A stretch of DNA of 64,000 nt from a bacterium (GCA_016712675.1 JADJQR010000001.1:1364001-1428000), one strand, 5' to 3'. Counted from the first letter of the stretch, positions 16,341-24,988 are shown. Translations and numbers: made by a program. The notes: generated from the letters alone by a model not told the origin.

Positions 16341-17327
16341 ATGGCTGACGACGCCGCGACGCTCGAGGGTATCGTAATCCGCGCCGGTTCCGGCCACTGT
16401 CAGGTGGTCGTCGGCGACGAAACCTGGCGCTGTCGCGTCCGGGGTCGCCTCAAGCAGGGGCCGCGTCAGGTCCAGACGCTGGTCGTGGCCGGCGACCGTG
16501 TTCGCCTCAGCCTGGTCGTGGGCAATGTCGCTCCCGGCGCCGGTGGCGAAGCCGTGGTGGAAGAGGTGCTGTTCCGGCGCAACCGCCTGTCGCGGATGGC
16601 GGCCAGGCGCAATGGCGGCCGTGTCGAGCAGGTGCTGATGGCGAACCTGGACCTGCTGGTGGTCGTGCAATCGGTCCGCGATCCTGAACCGCAGACCGGG
16701 TTCGTCGACAGGCTGCTGGCGGCCGCGCTCCGGTTCGATGTCGCCGGTGCGGTCGTGGTGAACAAGATCGACCTCTGCTCCGACGAGGCTGCGCGCGAGC
16801 GTGAACTGGAGCGCTGGGGCTGGTACCGGGGCCTCGGGCACGCGGTTATTCCCGCCTCGAGGACCACCGGCGAGGGCTTGCCCGAACTGGCTGCCCTGCT
16901 CGGTGGTCGTGTGGCCCTGCTGCTGGGCGCTTCGGGCGTCGGCAAGAGCAGCCTGCTCAACGCGCTCTACCCTGGCCTGGCTCTGCGCGTGAACGCGGTC
17001 ACTGACCGCACGGGGTTGGGGCGCCACACCACGACGCACACCGAATTGCATCCGGTGCCCGGGGGCGGCTACATCGCCGACTCGCCCGGCCTGCGCGGCT
17101 TCGACCCCTGGGACATTGCCCCGTCCGATATCCGCGCCTATTTTCCCGACCTCGAGGCGGAGGCCGTGAACTGCCGGTTCCGCGGCTGCCTGCATCGCGG
17201 CGAGCCCGACTGCGGGGTCAAGGACGCCGTGGCGCGCGGTGGATTGCCCGCCTGGCGGCATGAGGCTTACCTGGCCCTGTTACGCGATCTGGAGGACCGG
17301 GAGAAGGCGGCAGGCTACCGCGCCTGA
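16341..17327 (+). CDS. rsgA: Ribosome small-subunit maturation GTPase RsgA
   Basis: 328 residues with the circularly permuted GTPase order of YjeQ/RsgA: an N-terminal OB-fold, then G4 (VVNKIDLC), G1 P-loop (LGASGVGKSSLLN), G2/switch (TGLGRHTTTHTEL) and G3 (DSPGLRGFD). The C-terminal zinc knuckle follows (CRFRGCLHRGEPDCGV, with H and Cys ligands). It checks late 30S subunit assembly using GTP. ATG 16341 is preceded by GAAGGGA. It is convergent at its end with a small hypothetical reverse-strand frame. Confidence 0.95.
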   Translation: MADDAATLEGIVIRAGSGHCQVVVGDETWRCRVRGRLKQGPRQVQTLVVAGDRVRLSLVVGNVAPGAGGEAVVEEVLFRRNRLSRMAARRNGGRVEQVLMANLDLLVVVQSVRDPEPQTGFVDRLLAAALRFDVAGAVVVNKIDLCSDEAARERELERWGWYRGLGHAVIPASRTTGEGLPELAALLGGRVALLLGASGVGKSSLLNALYPGLALRVNAVTDRTGLGRHTTTHTELHPVPGGGYIADSPGLRGFDPWDIAPSDIRAYFPDLEAEAVNCRFRGCLHRGEPDCGVKDAVARGGLPAWRHEAYLALLRDLEDREKAAGYRA

Positions 17328-17671
17328 GGCAGTCCAGGCGACCGGAAACCGGCCAGGGCGGCGTAGAAGCGCGCGGCCTCCTCGCCTTCGTGCAGGAGCT
17401 TGTCGATCGGCAGCAGCCCCGTGGGGGGACGCCAGCGCGTCTCCGCCTCGGCCCGCCCGGCGGCCCGGCGGCCGGGCCAGGCGACCGCGACCTCGGCCGG
17501 AGCCTTGGCAGCCACTTCGTACAAGGCCAGGGCGGCCACCATCCAGGCCCCGAGGACGATGATCAGGATGCGCAGGCGGTTCAGGTCGTCCTCGCTTCGG
17601 CAGGGGGCGGGTGAATCGGGTCGCGGTTCCGCATCGAAGTGACAGCGCGCGGCACGCTGGGCGCACCGCAA
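17315..17671 (-). CDS. Possible small single-pass membrane protein
   Basis: This is a weakly supported hypothetical gene of up to 118 residues. Its frame contains a clear hydrophobic segment, LRILIIVLGAWMVAALALYEVAA, followed by a polar tail ending FRSPGLPQAR. That is unusual for a chance antisense frame. No ATG precedes the segment; the TTG at 17671 is the only ordinary start and lacks a good ribosome site. It occupies the 393-base gap between rsgA and the glycosyltransferase gene, where no forward-strand gene is convincing, and overlaps the end of rsgA by 13 bases. No function is proposed. Confidence 0.35.
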   Translation of the reverse strand: MRCAQRAARCHFDAEPRPDSPAPCRSEDDLNRLRILIIVLGAWMVAALALYEVAAKAPAEVAVAWPGRRAAGRAEAETRWRPPTGLLPIDKLLHEGEEAARFYAALAGFRSPGLPQAR

Positions 17672-17720
17672 GCGGTGTGCCAGGCGCCGCACAACCACCG
17701 TCGCCAGCCGGGAGTGCTGC

Positions 17721-18824
17721 TTGACCGCGACCCGTCGAGCCAAACAGCTGCTGATGCGGCCCCTGGCGCGCCTGCTGCGCCGCGAGCCGCTGACGCCGGT
17801 TTCCCTGCCGAACCTGCGGCCCGCACGCATCCTCGTCGTCCGCCAGCACAACCAGATGGGCGACATGGTCTGCGCCACACCTGCCCTTCGCGCCATCGCC
17901 GAGACCTGGCCGGATGCCCGGGTGGCGCTGGTGACATCGCCGGTCAACGCGGGCGTCGTGCGCAACAATCCGCACCTGGCGCGGGTGCTCGTATTCGAGA
18001 AGCCGTTGCGCCGATTGCCCTCGTTCGCGCGCGAACTGCGGGCCTGGCGCGCCGACCTGGCGATCGTGCCCAGCAGCGTGTCGTTCTCGATGACCAGTGC
18101 GCTGATCGGGCTGTGCAGCGGGGCGCGCCATGTCGTCGGAGCCGACAGTCGCCCGTTCGGCTGGGATTTCAGCGCACGCTGCTTCTCGCTGGTCATGCCG
18201 GCCTTGCCCGTGGTCGACCGGTCGGCGGTCGAGCACTCAATGGCACCGCTGCGGGCGATCGGCATCGACACGCGCGACACATCCACGCTCATCGTGCCCT
18301 CAAGCGCCGAGCGCGCCGAAGCCGACGCGATCATGGCCGAGCTGGGCCTGGCCGCCGGCTTCTGGACCCTGCATCCGGGTGCCGGCAAGCGCCAGAACGC
18401 GTGGCCGGCCGATCGGTTCGCTGCGCTCGCACGCCGCGCCGCGGCCGCGGGACGCCAGGTCCTGGTCCTGCACGGGCCCGCGGACGGCGTCGCCGTGGCG
18501 GCCTTCGCCCCGCCGATGCCGGGCGTGCGCATGGCGCCGCCCTGCCCGGTCGGCACCATGGCGGCGCTGCTGGAGCGGGCTGATCGCCTGCTGTGCAACG
18601 ACACCGGCGTCATGCACGTGGCCGGCGCGCTGCACGTGTCGACGTTGGCGCTGTTCGGCCCCACGGACCCGGCGCTGTGGAAGCCGCCTGCCGACGAGGT
18701 GCGCGCGCTGCGGGCCCACCGCCGCCAGGACGACGCGCGCGGCCCCGAATTCGGCTGGTTGGAGTCGATAACCGAGGACGAGGCATGGGCCGCCTGGGTT
18801 GCGCTGCCCGGGCGCGGCAGGTAA
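17721..18824 (+). CDS. Glycosyltransferase family 9 (ADP-heptose:LPS heptosyltransferase-like)
   Basis: 367 residues from TTG 17721 (GGGAGTG upstream; ATG 17754 is possible). The N-terminal half has ILVVRQHNQMGDMVCATPALRAI, the acceptor-side signature of GT9 enzymes. The C-terminal half has the nucleotide-sugar site TLHPGAGKRQNAWPADRFAALA and LLCNDTGVMHVAGALHVSTLALFGPTDPALW. It probably adds heptose, or a related ADP-sugar, to a lipopolysaccharide core at the inner membrane. The specific acceptor cannot be told. The next gene begins 10 bases downstream. Confidence 0.88.
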   Translation: MTATRRAKQLLMRPLARLLRREPLTPVSLPNLRPARILVVRQHNQMGDMVCATPALRAIAETWPDARVALVTSPVNAGVVRNNPHLARVLVFEKPLRRLPSFARELRAWRADLAIVPSSVSFSMTSALIGLCSGARHVVGADSRPFGWDFSARCFSLVMPALPVVDRSAVEHSMAPLRAIGIDTRDTSTLIVPSSAERAEADAIMAELGLAAGFWTLHPGAGKRQNAWPADRFAALARRAAAAGRQVLVLHGPADGVAVAAFAPPMPGVRMAPPCPVGTMAALLERADRLLCNDTGVMHVAGALHVSTLALFGPTDPALWKPPADEVRALRAHRRQDDARGPEFGWLESITEDEAWAAWVALPGRGR

Positions 18825-18834
18825 GAAGGTTGAC

Positions 18835-19515
18835 ATGGAGATGGTCGCGATCCGCGTCCTGGTGCTGGTGTTCTCGGTGGTCGTCCACGAGGTGGCCCAT
18901 GGCTGGGCCGCGCTCAGGCTGGGCGACACGACCGCGCGCGACCAGGGGCGCCTGACGCTCAATCCACTGCCGCATGTCGACCCGATGGGCAGTGTCATCG
19001 TGCCGCTGCTGCTGTCGTTGACCGGCTCGTTCATGATGGGCTGGGCCAAGCCGGTGCCGGTGCATGTCGGTCGCCTGCGTCACCCGTGGAACGACCATCC
19101 GAAGGTCGCGGCCGCCGGTCCCGCCAGCAACCTGCTGCTGGCGCTCATCTGTGCGGTCCTGCTGGGACTTACTGCCGGCATCGCCGGGCGCCTGCCGGCC
19201 CGGCACGGCGCGGCGCCGGTCGCCGGTTTCCTGCTGCTGGTCTGGCAGACCGGTATCATCGTCAACGTGGTGCTGGCGGTGTTCAATCTGATCCCGCTGC
19301 CGCCCCTGGACGGCAGCTGGATCCTCACGCGATTCCTGCCGGATCACCTGCGCAGCGGCTACGAGGACCTGCGCCGCTACGGCATGCTCGTGGTGGTCGG
19401 CTTCCTGCTGCTGATGCACTACACGCCGGCCGGTTCCTACCTGCAGGTCGGCATCGAGGCGGTGGCCAGCCCCTTCTTCAGCCTGGCCATCGCCCTGGCG
19501 CGCGCGACCGTCTGA
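18835..19515 (+). CDS. Site-2-type zinc metalloprotease (M50 family)
   Basis: 226 residues, almost all membrane-embedded. The zinc motif HEVAH is at 18-22 and the second metal-side motif is in NLIPLPPLDGS, both standard for compact M50B (YwhC/Rv-type) site-2 proteases. Substrates of this branch are mostly unknown; some M50 enzymes cut membrane-bound anti-sigma factors. ATG 18835 follows AGAAGG; an upstream ATG at 18799 would lie inside the glycosyltransferase gene and break the hydrophobic N-terminus. A hairpin follows the stop. Confidence 0.88.
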   Translation: MEMVAIRVLVLVFSVVVHEVAHGWAALRLGDTTARDQGRLTLNPLPHVDPMGSVIVPLLLSLTGSFMMGWAKPVPVHVGRLRHPWNDHPKVAAAGPASNLLLALICAVLLGLTAGIAGRLPARHGAAPVAGFLLLVWQTGIIVNVVLAVFNLIPLPPLDGSWILTRFLPDHLRSGYEDLRRYGMLVVVGFLLLMHYTPAGSYLQVGIEAVASPFFSLAIALARATV

Positions 19516-19526
19516 CCGTACGAGCA

Positions 19527-19554
19527 CGGGCCCCCTGCCTTGGCAGGGAGCCCG
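19527..19554. terminator. Hairpin between convergent M50 protease and lipoprotein genes
   Basis: CCCTGCC pairs with GGCAGGG, extended by GGGC/GCCC with single-base bulges. It can stop transcription from both sides. Confidence 0.55.
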
Positions 19555-19588
19555 CTTTCCGCCAGGAGGACCAGCTCCGGCAGGCTGC

Positions 19589-19999
19589 TCAGTCGGCAAG
19601 CACGTCGTCGACGTGCGTCGCGGCGACCATCAGGTAAGCCGTCACGACGGCGCTCTGGTTGCCCGAGGTGTCCACGGCGTACACGTTGTAGGCGCTCGAG
19701 CCCACCACAGGCGTAGCGTCTTCGTACGAGGTCATCAGCGTCGGCGTCGCCACCAGGATCTGAGTCTCACCCTGGCGCTCGCGCGTCACGACGTAGCCGG
19801 CCAAGTCACCGTCGACCGTATTGGGGGCCCAGCTGACCACCGCGACGCCGCCCTCGAATGCGACTTCCAGGTTGCTCGGCAGGGCCGGCGGAGCGGTGTC
19901 GGGAGCGACAGTAATGGGGGTGTTGCTGTCGCTGCAGCCGCTGGCCACAACCATCAGCCCGAGGATCAGGGTCATCGCGATCGTCTTCTTGCTAGCCAT
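19589..19999 (-). CDS. Small lipoprotein with one fibronectin type III-like domain
   Basis: 136 residues. ATG 19999 (reverse strand) has a strong GAAGGAGGG site eight bases upstream. A lipoprotein signal peptide, MTLILGLMVVASGC, places the lipid Cys at about 22. The rest reads as one FnIII fold: PSNLEVAFEGGVAVVSWAPNTVDGDLAGYVVTRE and later SSAYNVYAVDTSGNQSA. Such domains bind proteins or sugars at the surface; no partner is apparent. The frame extends further upstream (ATG at 20053), but without a ribosome site. A sigma-54-like promoter lies upstream. Confidence 0.75.
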   Translation of the reverse strand: MASKKTIAMTLILGLMVVASGCSDSNTPITVAPDTAPPALPSNLEVAFEGGVAVVSWAPNTVDGDLAGYVVTRERQGETQILVATPTLMTSYEDATPVVGSSAYNVYAVDTSGNQSAVVTAYLMVAATHVDDVLAD

Positions 20000-20126
20000 G
20001 AGTGGCCCTCCTTCAGTTCGCCGGAAACGCCCGATGATGGTGTTGTCGGGCACGGACGGCGGGGATCGGTTGCTGTGGCACGTTGTTCAGGTCCTGCCCC
20101 GCCGGCCGCGCCGTTGCGGAACCCAG

Positions 20127-20142
20127 TGCAAGGCAGGTGCCC
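20127..20142 (-). promoter_or_regulatory. Candidate sigma-54 (-24/-12) promoter for the lipoprotein gene
   Basis: The reverse strand reads GGGCACCTGCCTTGCA. The GG and GC pairs are exactly ten bases apart, as in the sigma-54 consensus TGGCAC-N5-TTGC. The AT-rich patch just upstream could be an activator or IHF/HU site. The match is by eye only, and GC-rich DNA gives chance matches. Confidence 0.35.
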
Positions 20143-20373
20143 TCTTGAGCAATCGTGATATAGATCGACGTAATCGCATATTTGTTTAGCAATTAGTTGG
20201 GAAAAGCAGGCATCCCGCGAAACCATGGGGCGCGACAGGGACGTTCCGGGCCGTGTGGATTGCGCGGGCACCACGTCTGCGAGCTTGCAGATTGCCCTGT
20301 CGGATCCCTGCGGCCCAGCGCCGAGCGGACGCTGCACGGATAGGCGCGGATCCTCTGAGCTTCATTAAAGCCC

Positions 20374-20403
20374 TTGACAAGTATTGGCTTATGCCGAACA
20401 ATC
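20374..20403 (+). promoter_or_regulatory. Candidate promoter for the HU gene
   Basis: A perfect TTGACA at 20374-20379, then an 18-base spacer and AACAAT at 20398-20403 as a weak -10. It lies about 90 bases before the ATG. Confidence 0.45.
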
Positions 20404-20494
20404 CGGCCATGCTCACGGGGAGCGGCGGCAGCGGACGCCGGCGCCCGGGCGGCAGCCGGGGTGCAGGCGGGTCTTGGAAACCAGGAGGAGCGCC

Positions 20495-20773
20495 ATGACG
20501 AAGGCCGATATCGTTGAGGACATCGCCCAGAGGACCGGCCTGACGAAGAAAGAGGTCGCCGAGACCGTCGACCTGTTCCTGGACAAGATCGGCGATCTGC
20601 TCGTGGACGGGAAGCACCTGGAAATCAGGGGTTTCGGCACGTTCAAGGTCAAGGAGCGCAAGGAGCGCATGGCGCGCAACCCGCGCACCGGGGACTCGGT
20701 GCCGGTCCCTTCGCGCAAGGTGCCCGTCTTCAAGGTCTCCAAGATGTTGAAGGACAAGGTCGCCGGCGAGTGA
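20495..20773 (+). CDS. HU/IHF-family DNA-binding protein
   Basis: 92 residues covering one complete HU fold: helices [35 protein letters not shown], then [49 protein letters not shown]. The GFGTF signature and the RNPRTG DNA-intercalating arm are intact. It bends and compacts DNA as a dimer. ATG 20495 has AGGAGGAG directly upstream; a longer frame from 20384 is out of keeping with the family. HU and IHF cannot be separated by eye here. Confidence 0.93.
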   Translation: MTKADIVEDIAQRTGLTKKEVAETVDLFLDKIGDLLVDGKHLEIRGFGTFKVKERKERMARNPRTGDSVPVPSRKVPVFKVSKMLKDKVAGE

Positions 20774-20819
20774 GGTCACGGGCCGACCCCGACCGGCCGG
20801 TCTGTCGTTGTTCCCGGAG

Positions 20820-20864
20820 CGAACCGGTTTCCCGGCCCTTGACAGGGGGCAGGGGGCCGGTTCG
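20820..20864 (+). repeat. Inverted repeat (hairpin) between HU and threonine aldolase genes
   Basis: CGAACCGG (20820-20827) pairs with CCGGTTCG (20857-20864), with a C-rich and a G-rich half inside that could extend the stem. A TTGACA (20839-20844) lies in the loop region, and a 12-base palindrome GACCGGCCGGTC lies at 20791-20802. These may be the HU terminator and/or a leader structure. Confidence 0.4.
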
Positions 20865-20961
20865 GCGCGCCCTGACGGGGGTGCCGCGCCGGCGTGGCTG
20901 CCGCAGGCGTCGCGGCACCCGGCCCTGAGTGTCCCTCGAACGGCCCCCCAGAGGTCCCCCC

Positions 20962-21999
20962 ATGCACGCGAACGAGCACCTGATCGACCTGCGCAGCGAC
21001 ACCGTGACGCGGCCGACGCCGGGCATGATGCGGGCGATGGCCGCCGCCGAACTGGGTGACGACGTGCTGGGCGACGACCCCACCGTCAAGCGCTTGCAAG
21101 CGGTCGTGGCCGAGCGCCTTGGCAAGGAGGCCGGGCTCTTCGTGCCGAGCGGCACGATGGGCAACCAGCTGGCGATCCGGGCCCAGTCCGCGCCCGGCGA
21201 CCAGGTCGTGGTCGAGGACGGCGCCCATGTCTACCGCTACGAGGCGGGCGCGCCGGCGGCCCTGAGCGGCGTGCAACTGACGTGCGTGCCGGCGCCCGGC
21301 GGCCTGTTGTCGTGGGAACGGGTGGAAGCGGCGCTCAACCCGGCCAACGTGCACTGCGCGCCGCCCAGCCTGGTCTGCCTGGAGAACACGCACAACCGCG
21401 CCGGCGGCCGTCTGGTCCCGCAGGCGCTGGTCACAGCCATCGGCGCCGGCGCCCGGGCCCGCGGTCTGCGTGTGCACCTGGACGGCGCGCGCCTCTGGCA
21501 CGCCCACATCGCCGGCGGCCTGCCGCTGGCCGAGTTGGCCGCACCTGTCGACACCGTGAGCGTCTGCTTCTCGAAAGGGCTGGGGGCGCCCGTGGGCTCG
21601 GTGCTCGCGGGCGATCGCGAGGTGATCGCCCGGGCCTGGCGCTTCCGCAAGATGTGGGGTGGCGGCATGCGGCAGTCGGGACTGCTCGCGGCCGCGTGCC
21701 TCTACGCGCTGGAGCACCAGCTGGAACGCCTGGCCGAGGACCACGCCCGGGCGACGTCGATCGCCCGGGGCTTGGACCATCCCGCGCTGGCGGTCGGGCA
21801 CCCCGTGGACACGAACATCGTCATCATCGACGTGGCCGGGGCCGATGGGGACACCCGGCTGGTTGCCCACCTGGCGTCCCGTGGCATCCTGACGCTCGGG
21901 TTCGGGCCCGGCCGGGTGCGGCTGGTGCCCAACCTGCTGAACAGCGATGCGGACATCGCGCGGGTGGTGGACGCCCTTAACGGCTTTCCGCGCGCCTGA
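20962..21999 (+). CDS. ltaE: Low-specificity L-threonine aldolase (PLP-dependent)
   Basis: 345 residues with the LtaE/Gly1 start [19 protein letters not shown], then [15 protein letters not shown] and the Schiff-base region [21 protein letters not shown] (PLP lysine in SKG). H-rich active-site parts [10 protein letters not shown] and [10 protein letters not shown] are present. It splits threonine or allo-threonine to glycine and acetaldehyde. ATG 20962 follows AGAGGT; the frame is open back to 20929 without a better start. NadE follows 118 bases downstream. Confidence 0.92.
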   Translation: MHANEHLIDLRSDTVTRPTPGMMRAMAAAELGDDVLGDDPTVKRLQAVVAERLGKEAGLFVPSGTMGNQLAIRAQSAPGDQVVVEDGAHVYRYEAGAPAALSGVQLTCVPAPGGLLSWERVEAALNPANVHCAPPSLVCLENTHNRAGGRLVPQALVTAIGAGARARGLRVHLDGARLWHAHIAGGLPLAELAAPVDTVSVCFSKGLGAPVGSVLAGDREVIARAWRFRKMWGGGMRQSGLLAAACLYALEHQLERLAEDHARATSIARGLDHPALAVGHPVDTNIVIIDVAGADGDTRLVAHLASRGILTLGFGPGRVRLVPNLLNSDADIARVVDALNGFPRA

Positions 22000-22117
22000 A
22001 CCGGCGGCGCGGGGTCGGCCCGTGTCCGCGGTTTTGCTTCGCCGGCCGCCGGTGTATGTTTCGACCACGGCCGATCCGGTCGTGACCCAGCGGATCGTTC
22101 CCGAACGGAGTTGCACC

Positions 22118-22960
22118 ATGCCTGCCCAACCCGCGCCCACGTGGGTCCTGCCGCCGGACCTGGTCCGCGCCCGCTGCCGCGAGTTCCTGCGCGCCGAACT
22201 GGCGGCCTCCGGCCGCAGCAGCCTGGTGGTGGGGCTGTCGGGCGGCATCGATTCGGCCGTCGCGGCCGCCTTGGCCGTCGAGGCGCTCGGACCCGGTCGC
22301 GTGTGCGGCTTCATGCTGCCCTATGCGACCAGTTCGTCCGCCTCGGTCGTGGACGCCCAGGCGGTGGCTGCGTGCCTGGGCCTGCCGCTCGAGCGCGTCG
22401 ACATCACGCCGATGGCCGACGCATTCCTGGGTGACGTGCCGAGCGCCGAGCTCGTTCGGCGCGGCAACGTCATGGCGCGCTGCCGCATGATCGTGCTCTA
22501 CGACCGCTCGGCGGCCCACGACGCGCTGGTGCTGGGCACGGGCAACCGCACCGAGGGGCTGCTCGGCTACACGACGATGTACGGCGACAACGCCTGCGGC
22601 CTCAACCCGCTCGGCCAGCTCTACAAGACCGAAGTGCGCCTGCTCGCGGCGGACTTCGGCCTGCCGGAGTCCGTGCGCACCAAGGCGCCCAGTGCCGACC
22701 TCTGGGCCGGCCAGTCCGACGAGGACGAGCTGGGCGTGACCTACGCCGAGGTCGATCACCTGCTGCACCACCTGGTCGACGAGGGCCTGGGCGAGCGCCA
22801 GCTGGCTTCGCTCGGCTTTGCACCACCGCTGGTGGCGCGCATCGCCGCGCGCGTGCGGGCCATGGCCTTCAAGCGCCGGCTGCCACCCGTGGCGTCGATG
22901 CCCGGCCGGCCGGATCCGGACACCGGACCCGTCGGCGCCGGCGCCGGGTCCGCGTCGTGA
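22118..22960 (+). CDS. nadE: NAD(+) synthetase, ammonia-dependent form
   Basis: 280 residues, the size of the short NH3-using NadE without a glutaminase domain. The ATP-pyrophosphatase P-loop SGGIDS is at 41-46; LGTGNRTEGLLGYTTMYGD and the KAPSADLWAGQSDEDELG segment (deamido-NAD site) are intact. It makes NAD from deamido-NAD, ATP and ammonia. ATG 22118 has ACGGAG seven bases upstream; the frame is open further upstream but is non-conserved. The stop overlaps the GTG start of rsmI. Confidence 0.94.
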   Translation: MPAQPAPTWVLPPDLVRARCREFLRAELAASGRSSLVVGLSGGIDSAVAAALAVEALGPGRVCGFMLPYATSSSASVVDAQAVAACLGLPLERVDITPMADAFLGDVPSAELVRRGNVMARCRMIVLYDRSAAHDALVLGTGNRTEGLLGYTTMYGDNACGLNPLGQLYKTEVRLLAADFGLPESVRTKAPSADLWAGQSDEDELGVTYAEVDHLLHHLVDEGLGERQLASLGFAPPLVARIAARVRAMAFKRRLPPVASMPGRPDPDTGPVGAGAGSAS

Positions 22961-23718
22961 ACGACGCGGGCGCCGTGGCGCCGCGCACCGTCGTGGTGCC
23001 GGCTGCCGAGCTTCCGGCGGGCGTGTGCCAGCTGGTGGCCACCCCCATCGGAAATCTCGGCGACATCGGCCTGCGCGCGCTTTCGGTGCTGGCGGACGCG
23101 GACATCATCTATGCCGAGGACACGCGCCACACGCGCCGCCTGCTGGACCGCTACGGCCTCTCGGTGCCGCTGGCCAGCTTCCACGACCACAACGCGGCGC
23201 GCGCAGTGCCCGCCATCATCGCCCGGCTGCGCGACGGCGGCCGCGTCGCGGTGGTCAGCGACGCTGGCATGCCGTGCATCTCGGACCCGGGCTACGCGCT
23301 GGTGTCCGCGCTGCGCCGTGAGGACCTGCCTTACACCGTCGTGCCCGGTCCCTCGAGCGTGCTGGCGGCGCTTGTGCTCTCGGGCTTCCCGACGGATCGC
23401 TTCCGGTTCCTCGGTTTCGCGCTGCGCAAGACAGGTGCGCGTCGTCGCCAGCTCGAGCTGGCGCTGGCCGAATCCGGCACCACGGTGCTCCTGGAATCGT
23501 GCCACCGCATCCGCTCGACGCTGGAAGCGTTGCGGGATCTGGACCCGGCGCGCGAGTTGGCGGTGGCGCGCGAGATCACCAAGCTCCACGAGGAGACCCT
23601 GCGCGGTTCGGCCGACGATCTGCTGAGACTGCTGACCGGCCCGCGCCTGCGCGGCGAGTTGGTCCTGGTGGTGCGCGGCACCGGTGAACGCAGGCAGAAA
23701 GAGGACGGATGGGAATGA
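22957..23718 (+). CDS. rsmI: 16S rRNA (cytidine-1402-2'-O)-methyltransferase RsmI
   Basis: 253 residues, GTG start overlapping the nadE stop. The tetrapyrrole-methylase fold has LVATPIGNLGDIGLRAL at the start, AEDTRHTRRLLDRYG, VVSDAGMPCISDPGYALV and VVPGPSSVLAALVLSGFP, which together are diagnostic of RsmI. It uses S-adenosylmethionine to 2'-O-methylate C1402 in the decoding centre. It overlaps the next gene (ATGA at 23715). Confidence 0.95.
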   Translation: MNDAGAVAPRTVVVPAAELPAGVCQLVATPIGNLGDIGLRALSVLADADIIYAEDTRHTRRLLDRYGLSVPLASFHDHNAARAVPAIIARLRDGGRVAVVSDAGMPCISDPGYALVSALRREDLPYTVVPGPSSVLAALVLSGFPTDRFRFLGFALRKTGARRRQLELALAESGTTVLLESCHRIRSTLEALRDLDPARELAVAREITKLHEETLRGSADDLLRLLTGPRLRGELVLVVRGTGERRQKEDGWE

Positions 23719-24329
23719 CCGAGTTCAAGGCGACGGCCCGGGGCGCCGTGGCCCCCGTCGTCGCCGCGCTGGACAAGGCGGGCTTCACGCCGCTGGCCGT
23801 GTCGATCACCGGGCTCCTGATCACCGCCGTGTCGGGCGCGATCATCGGGCAGGGCCGGCTCCTGGCCGGTGCTCTGGTCTTCCTGCTCGGCTCGGCGTTC
23901 GACATGCTCGACGGCGACCTGGCGCGCCGCCAGGGTACGGTCTCGAAGCGCGGTGCGTTCCTGGATTCGTGCTTCGACAGGCTGGGCGAGGCGTTCCTGT
24001 TCGCTGGCTTGACCTGGTACTTCTCCGGCGGCGAGGGCGGCGTCGACCGCACGGCGCTGCTGCTGATCACGCTGACGGTGGTCGGCAGCCTGACCACCAG
24101 CTACGTGCGCGCGCGGGCCGAAGGCGTGGGTGAGACCTGCCACGTGGGCTGGGTGCAGCGCACCGAGCGCGTGGTCCTGCTGACGGTCGGCCTGCTGGTC
24201 GGGCGCTGGGCGCTGGTGCCGATCCTCGGCTTCCTGGCCGTGGCCACCCTGGCGACGACCGCGCAGCGGCTGGTGCATGTGGCCGCCAAGCTGCCCGGCC
24301 CGGCGCCGCGCGGCGGGGGCCGCCCGTGA
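23715..24329 (+). CDS. CDP-alcohol phosphatidyltransferase
   Basis: 204 residues, with several membrane segments. The catalytic motif D-x2-DG-x2-AR-x8-G-x3-D-x3-D is complete from Asp63 to Asp88 (DMLDGDLARR, then GAFLDSCFD). It joins a CDP-diacylglycerol or similar donor to a small alcohol at the membrane. The length and the late VGWVQRTERVV segment resemble phosphatidylinositol-phosphate or phosphatidylglycerophosphate synthase relatives; the exact head group is unresolved. The start is ATG 23715, overlapping the rsmI stop (ATG 23709 is possible). It overlaps tmk by four bases. Confidence 0.85.
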   Translation: MTEFKATARGAVAPVVAALDKAGFTPLAVSITGLLITAVSGAIIGQGRLLAGALVFLLGSAFDMLDGDLARRQGTVSKRGAFLDSCFDRLGEAFLFAGLTWYFSGGEGGVDRTALLLITLTVVGSLTTSYVRARAEGVGETCHVGWVQRTERVVLLTVGLLVGRWALVPILGFLAVATLATTAQRLVHVAAKLPGPAPRGGGRP

Positions 24330-24988
24330 GCGCGACGGGCACACAGTACAATGGCGCGGGACTGCTCGTCACGTTCGAGGGCCCCGAGGGCAGCGGCAAG
24401 TCCACGCTCATCGCCGCCCTGGCCGACCGCCTGCGGGCCGTCGGTGTCCAACCGGTCCTGGCGCGCGAGCCGGGCGGCACGCCCATCGGCGAGCGCATCC
24501 GGGCCGTGCTGCTGGATCCCGCCAGCACCGCGATGACCGCGCGCACCGAGCTGCTGCTGATGGTGGCCAGCCGGGCGCAGCTGGTGAGCGAGGTGATCCG
24601 GCCGGCCCTGGACGCCGGTCGCCTTGTGCTCTGCGACCGCTTCGCAGACGCCTCGGTCGCCTACCAGGGCCACGGCCGGGGACTGGGGCAGGACCTGGTC
24701 GACAGGCTCAATGGGGTCGCCCTGGAGGGTCTGGAGCCGCACCTGACGCTGCTGTGCCTGCTGTCCCCCGAGCAGGGCCTGGCGCGCATCGGCGGCCGGT
24801 CCCCCGACCGCCTGGATGCCGAGCGCCTGGAGTTCCACCAGCGCGTGCACGCGGGCTATCTCGCACTGGCGGCGCAGCAGCCGCAGCGTTTCCGTGTGGT
24901 GGACGCCGCGTCAGGTCCGCCGCAGATGCTGGCCTCGGCAGTGGAACATCTGCGATCGCTGGAACACCGATTGCTCAGCGGCCTATAA
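24326..24988 (+). CDS. tmk: Thymidylate kinase
   Basis: 220 residues from GTG 24326, overlapping the preceding stop. It has the P-loop GPEGSGKST (19-27), the DR(Y/F) motif LCDRFADASVAYQG and the TMP site AREPGGTPIGERIR. It phosphorylates dTMP to dTDP. The lid segment (SPDRLDAERLEFHQRV) lacks the usual arginine cluster GGxDRxE in exact form but has DRLDAE at the right place. The stop TAA overlaps a perfect -10 box for the next gene. Confidence 0.93.
   Translation: MSATGTQYNGAGLLVTFEGPEGSGKSTLIAALADRLRAVGVQPVLAREPGGTPIGERIRAVLLDPASTAMTARTELLLMVASRAQLVSEVIRPALDAGRLVLCDRFADASVAYQGHGRGLGQDLVDRLNGVALEGLEPHLTLLCLLSPEQGLARIGGRSPDRLDAERLEFHQRVHAGYLALAAQQPQRFRVVDAASGPPQMLASAVEHLRSLEHRLLSGL

Larger units (their letters stand above)
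20000..20494. other. Divergent intergenic region (495 bases), no gene seen
   Basis: It separates the lipoprotein gene (-) from the HU gene (+). It contains a sigma-54-like motif on the reverse strand, an unusually AT-rich patch (about 20150-20205) and a TTGACA promoter for HU. No reading frame in it looks coding, and no tRNA-like fold was found. Confidence 0.6.

Noticed and set aside
16191-17261. Reverse-strand open frame across rsgA
   Set aside because: No recognisable motif; the forward frame is a complete RsgA.
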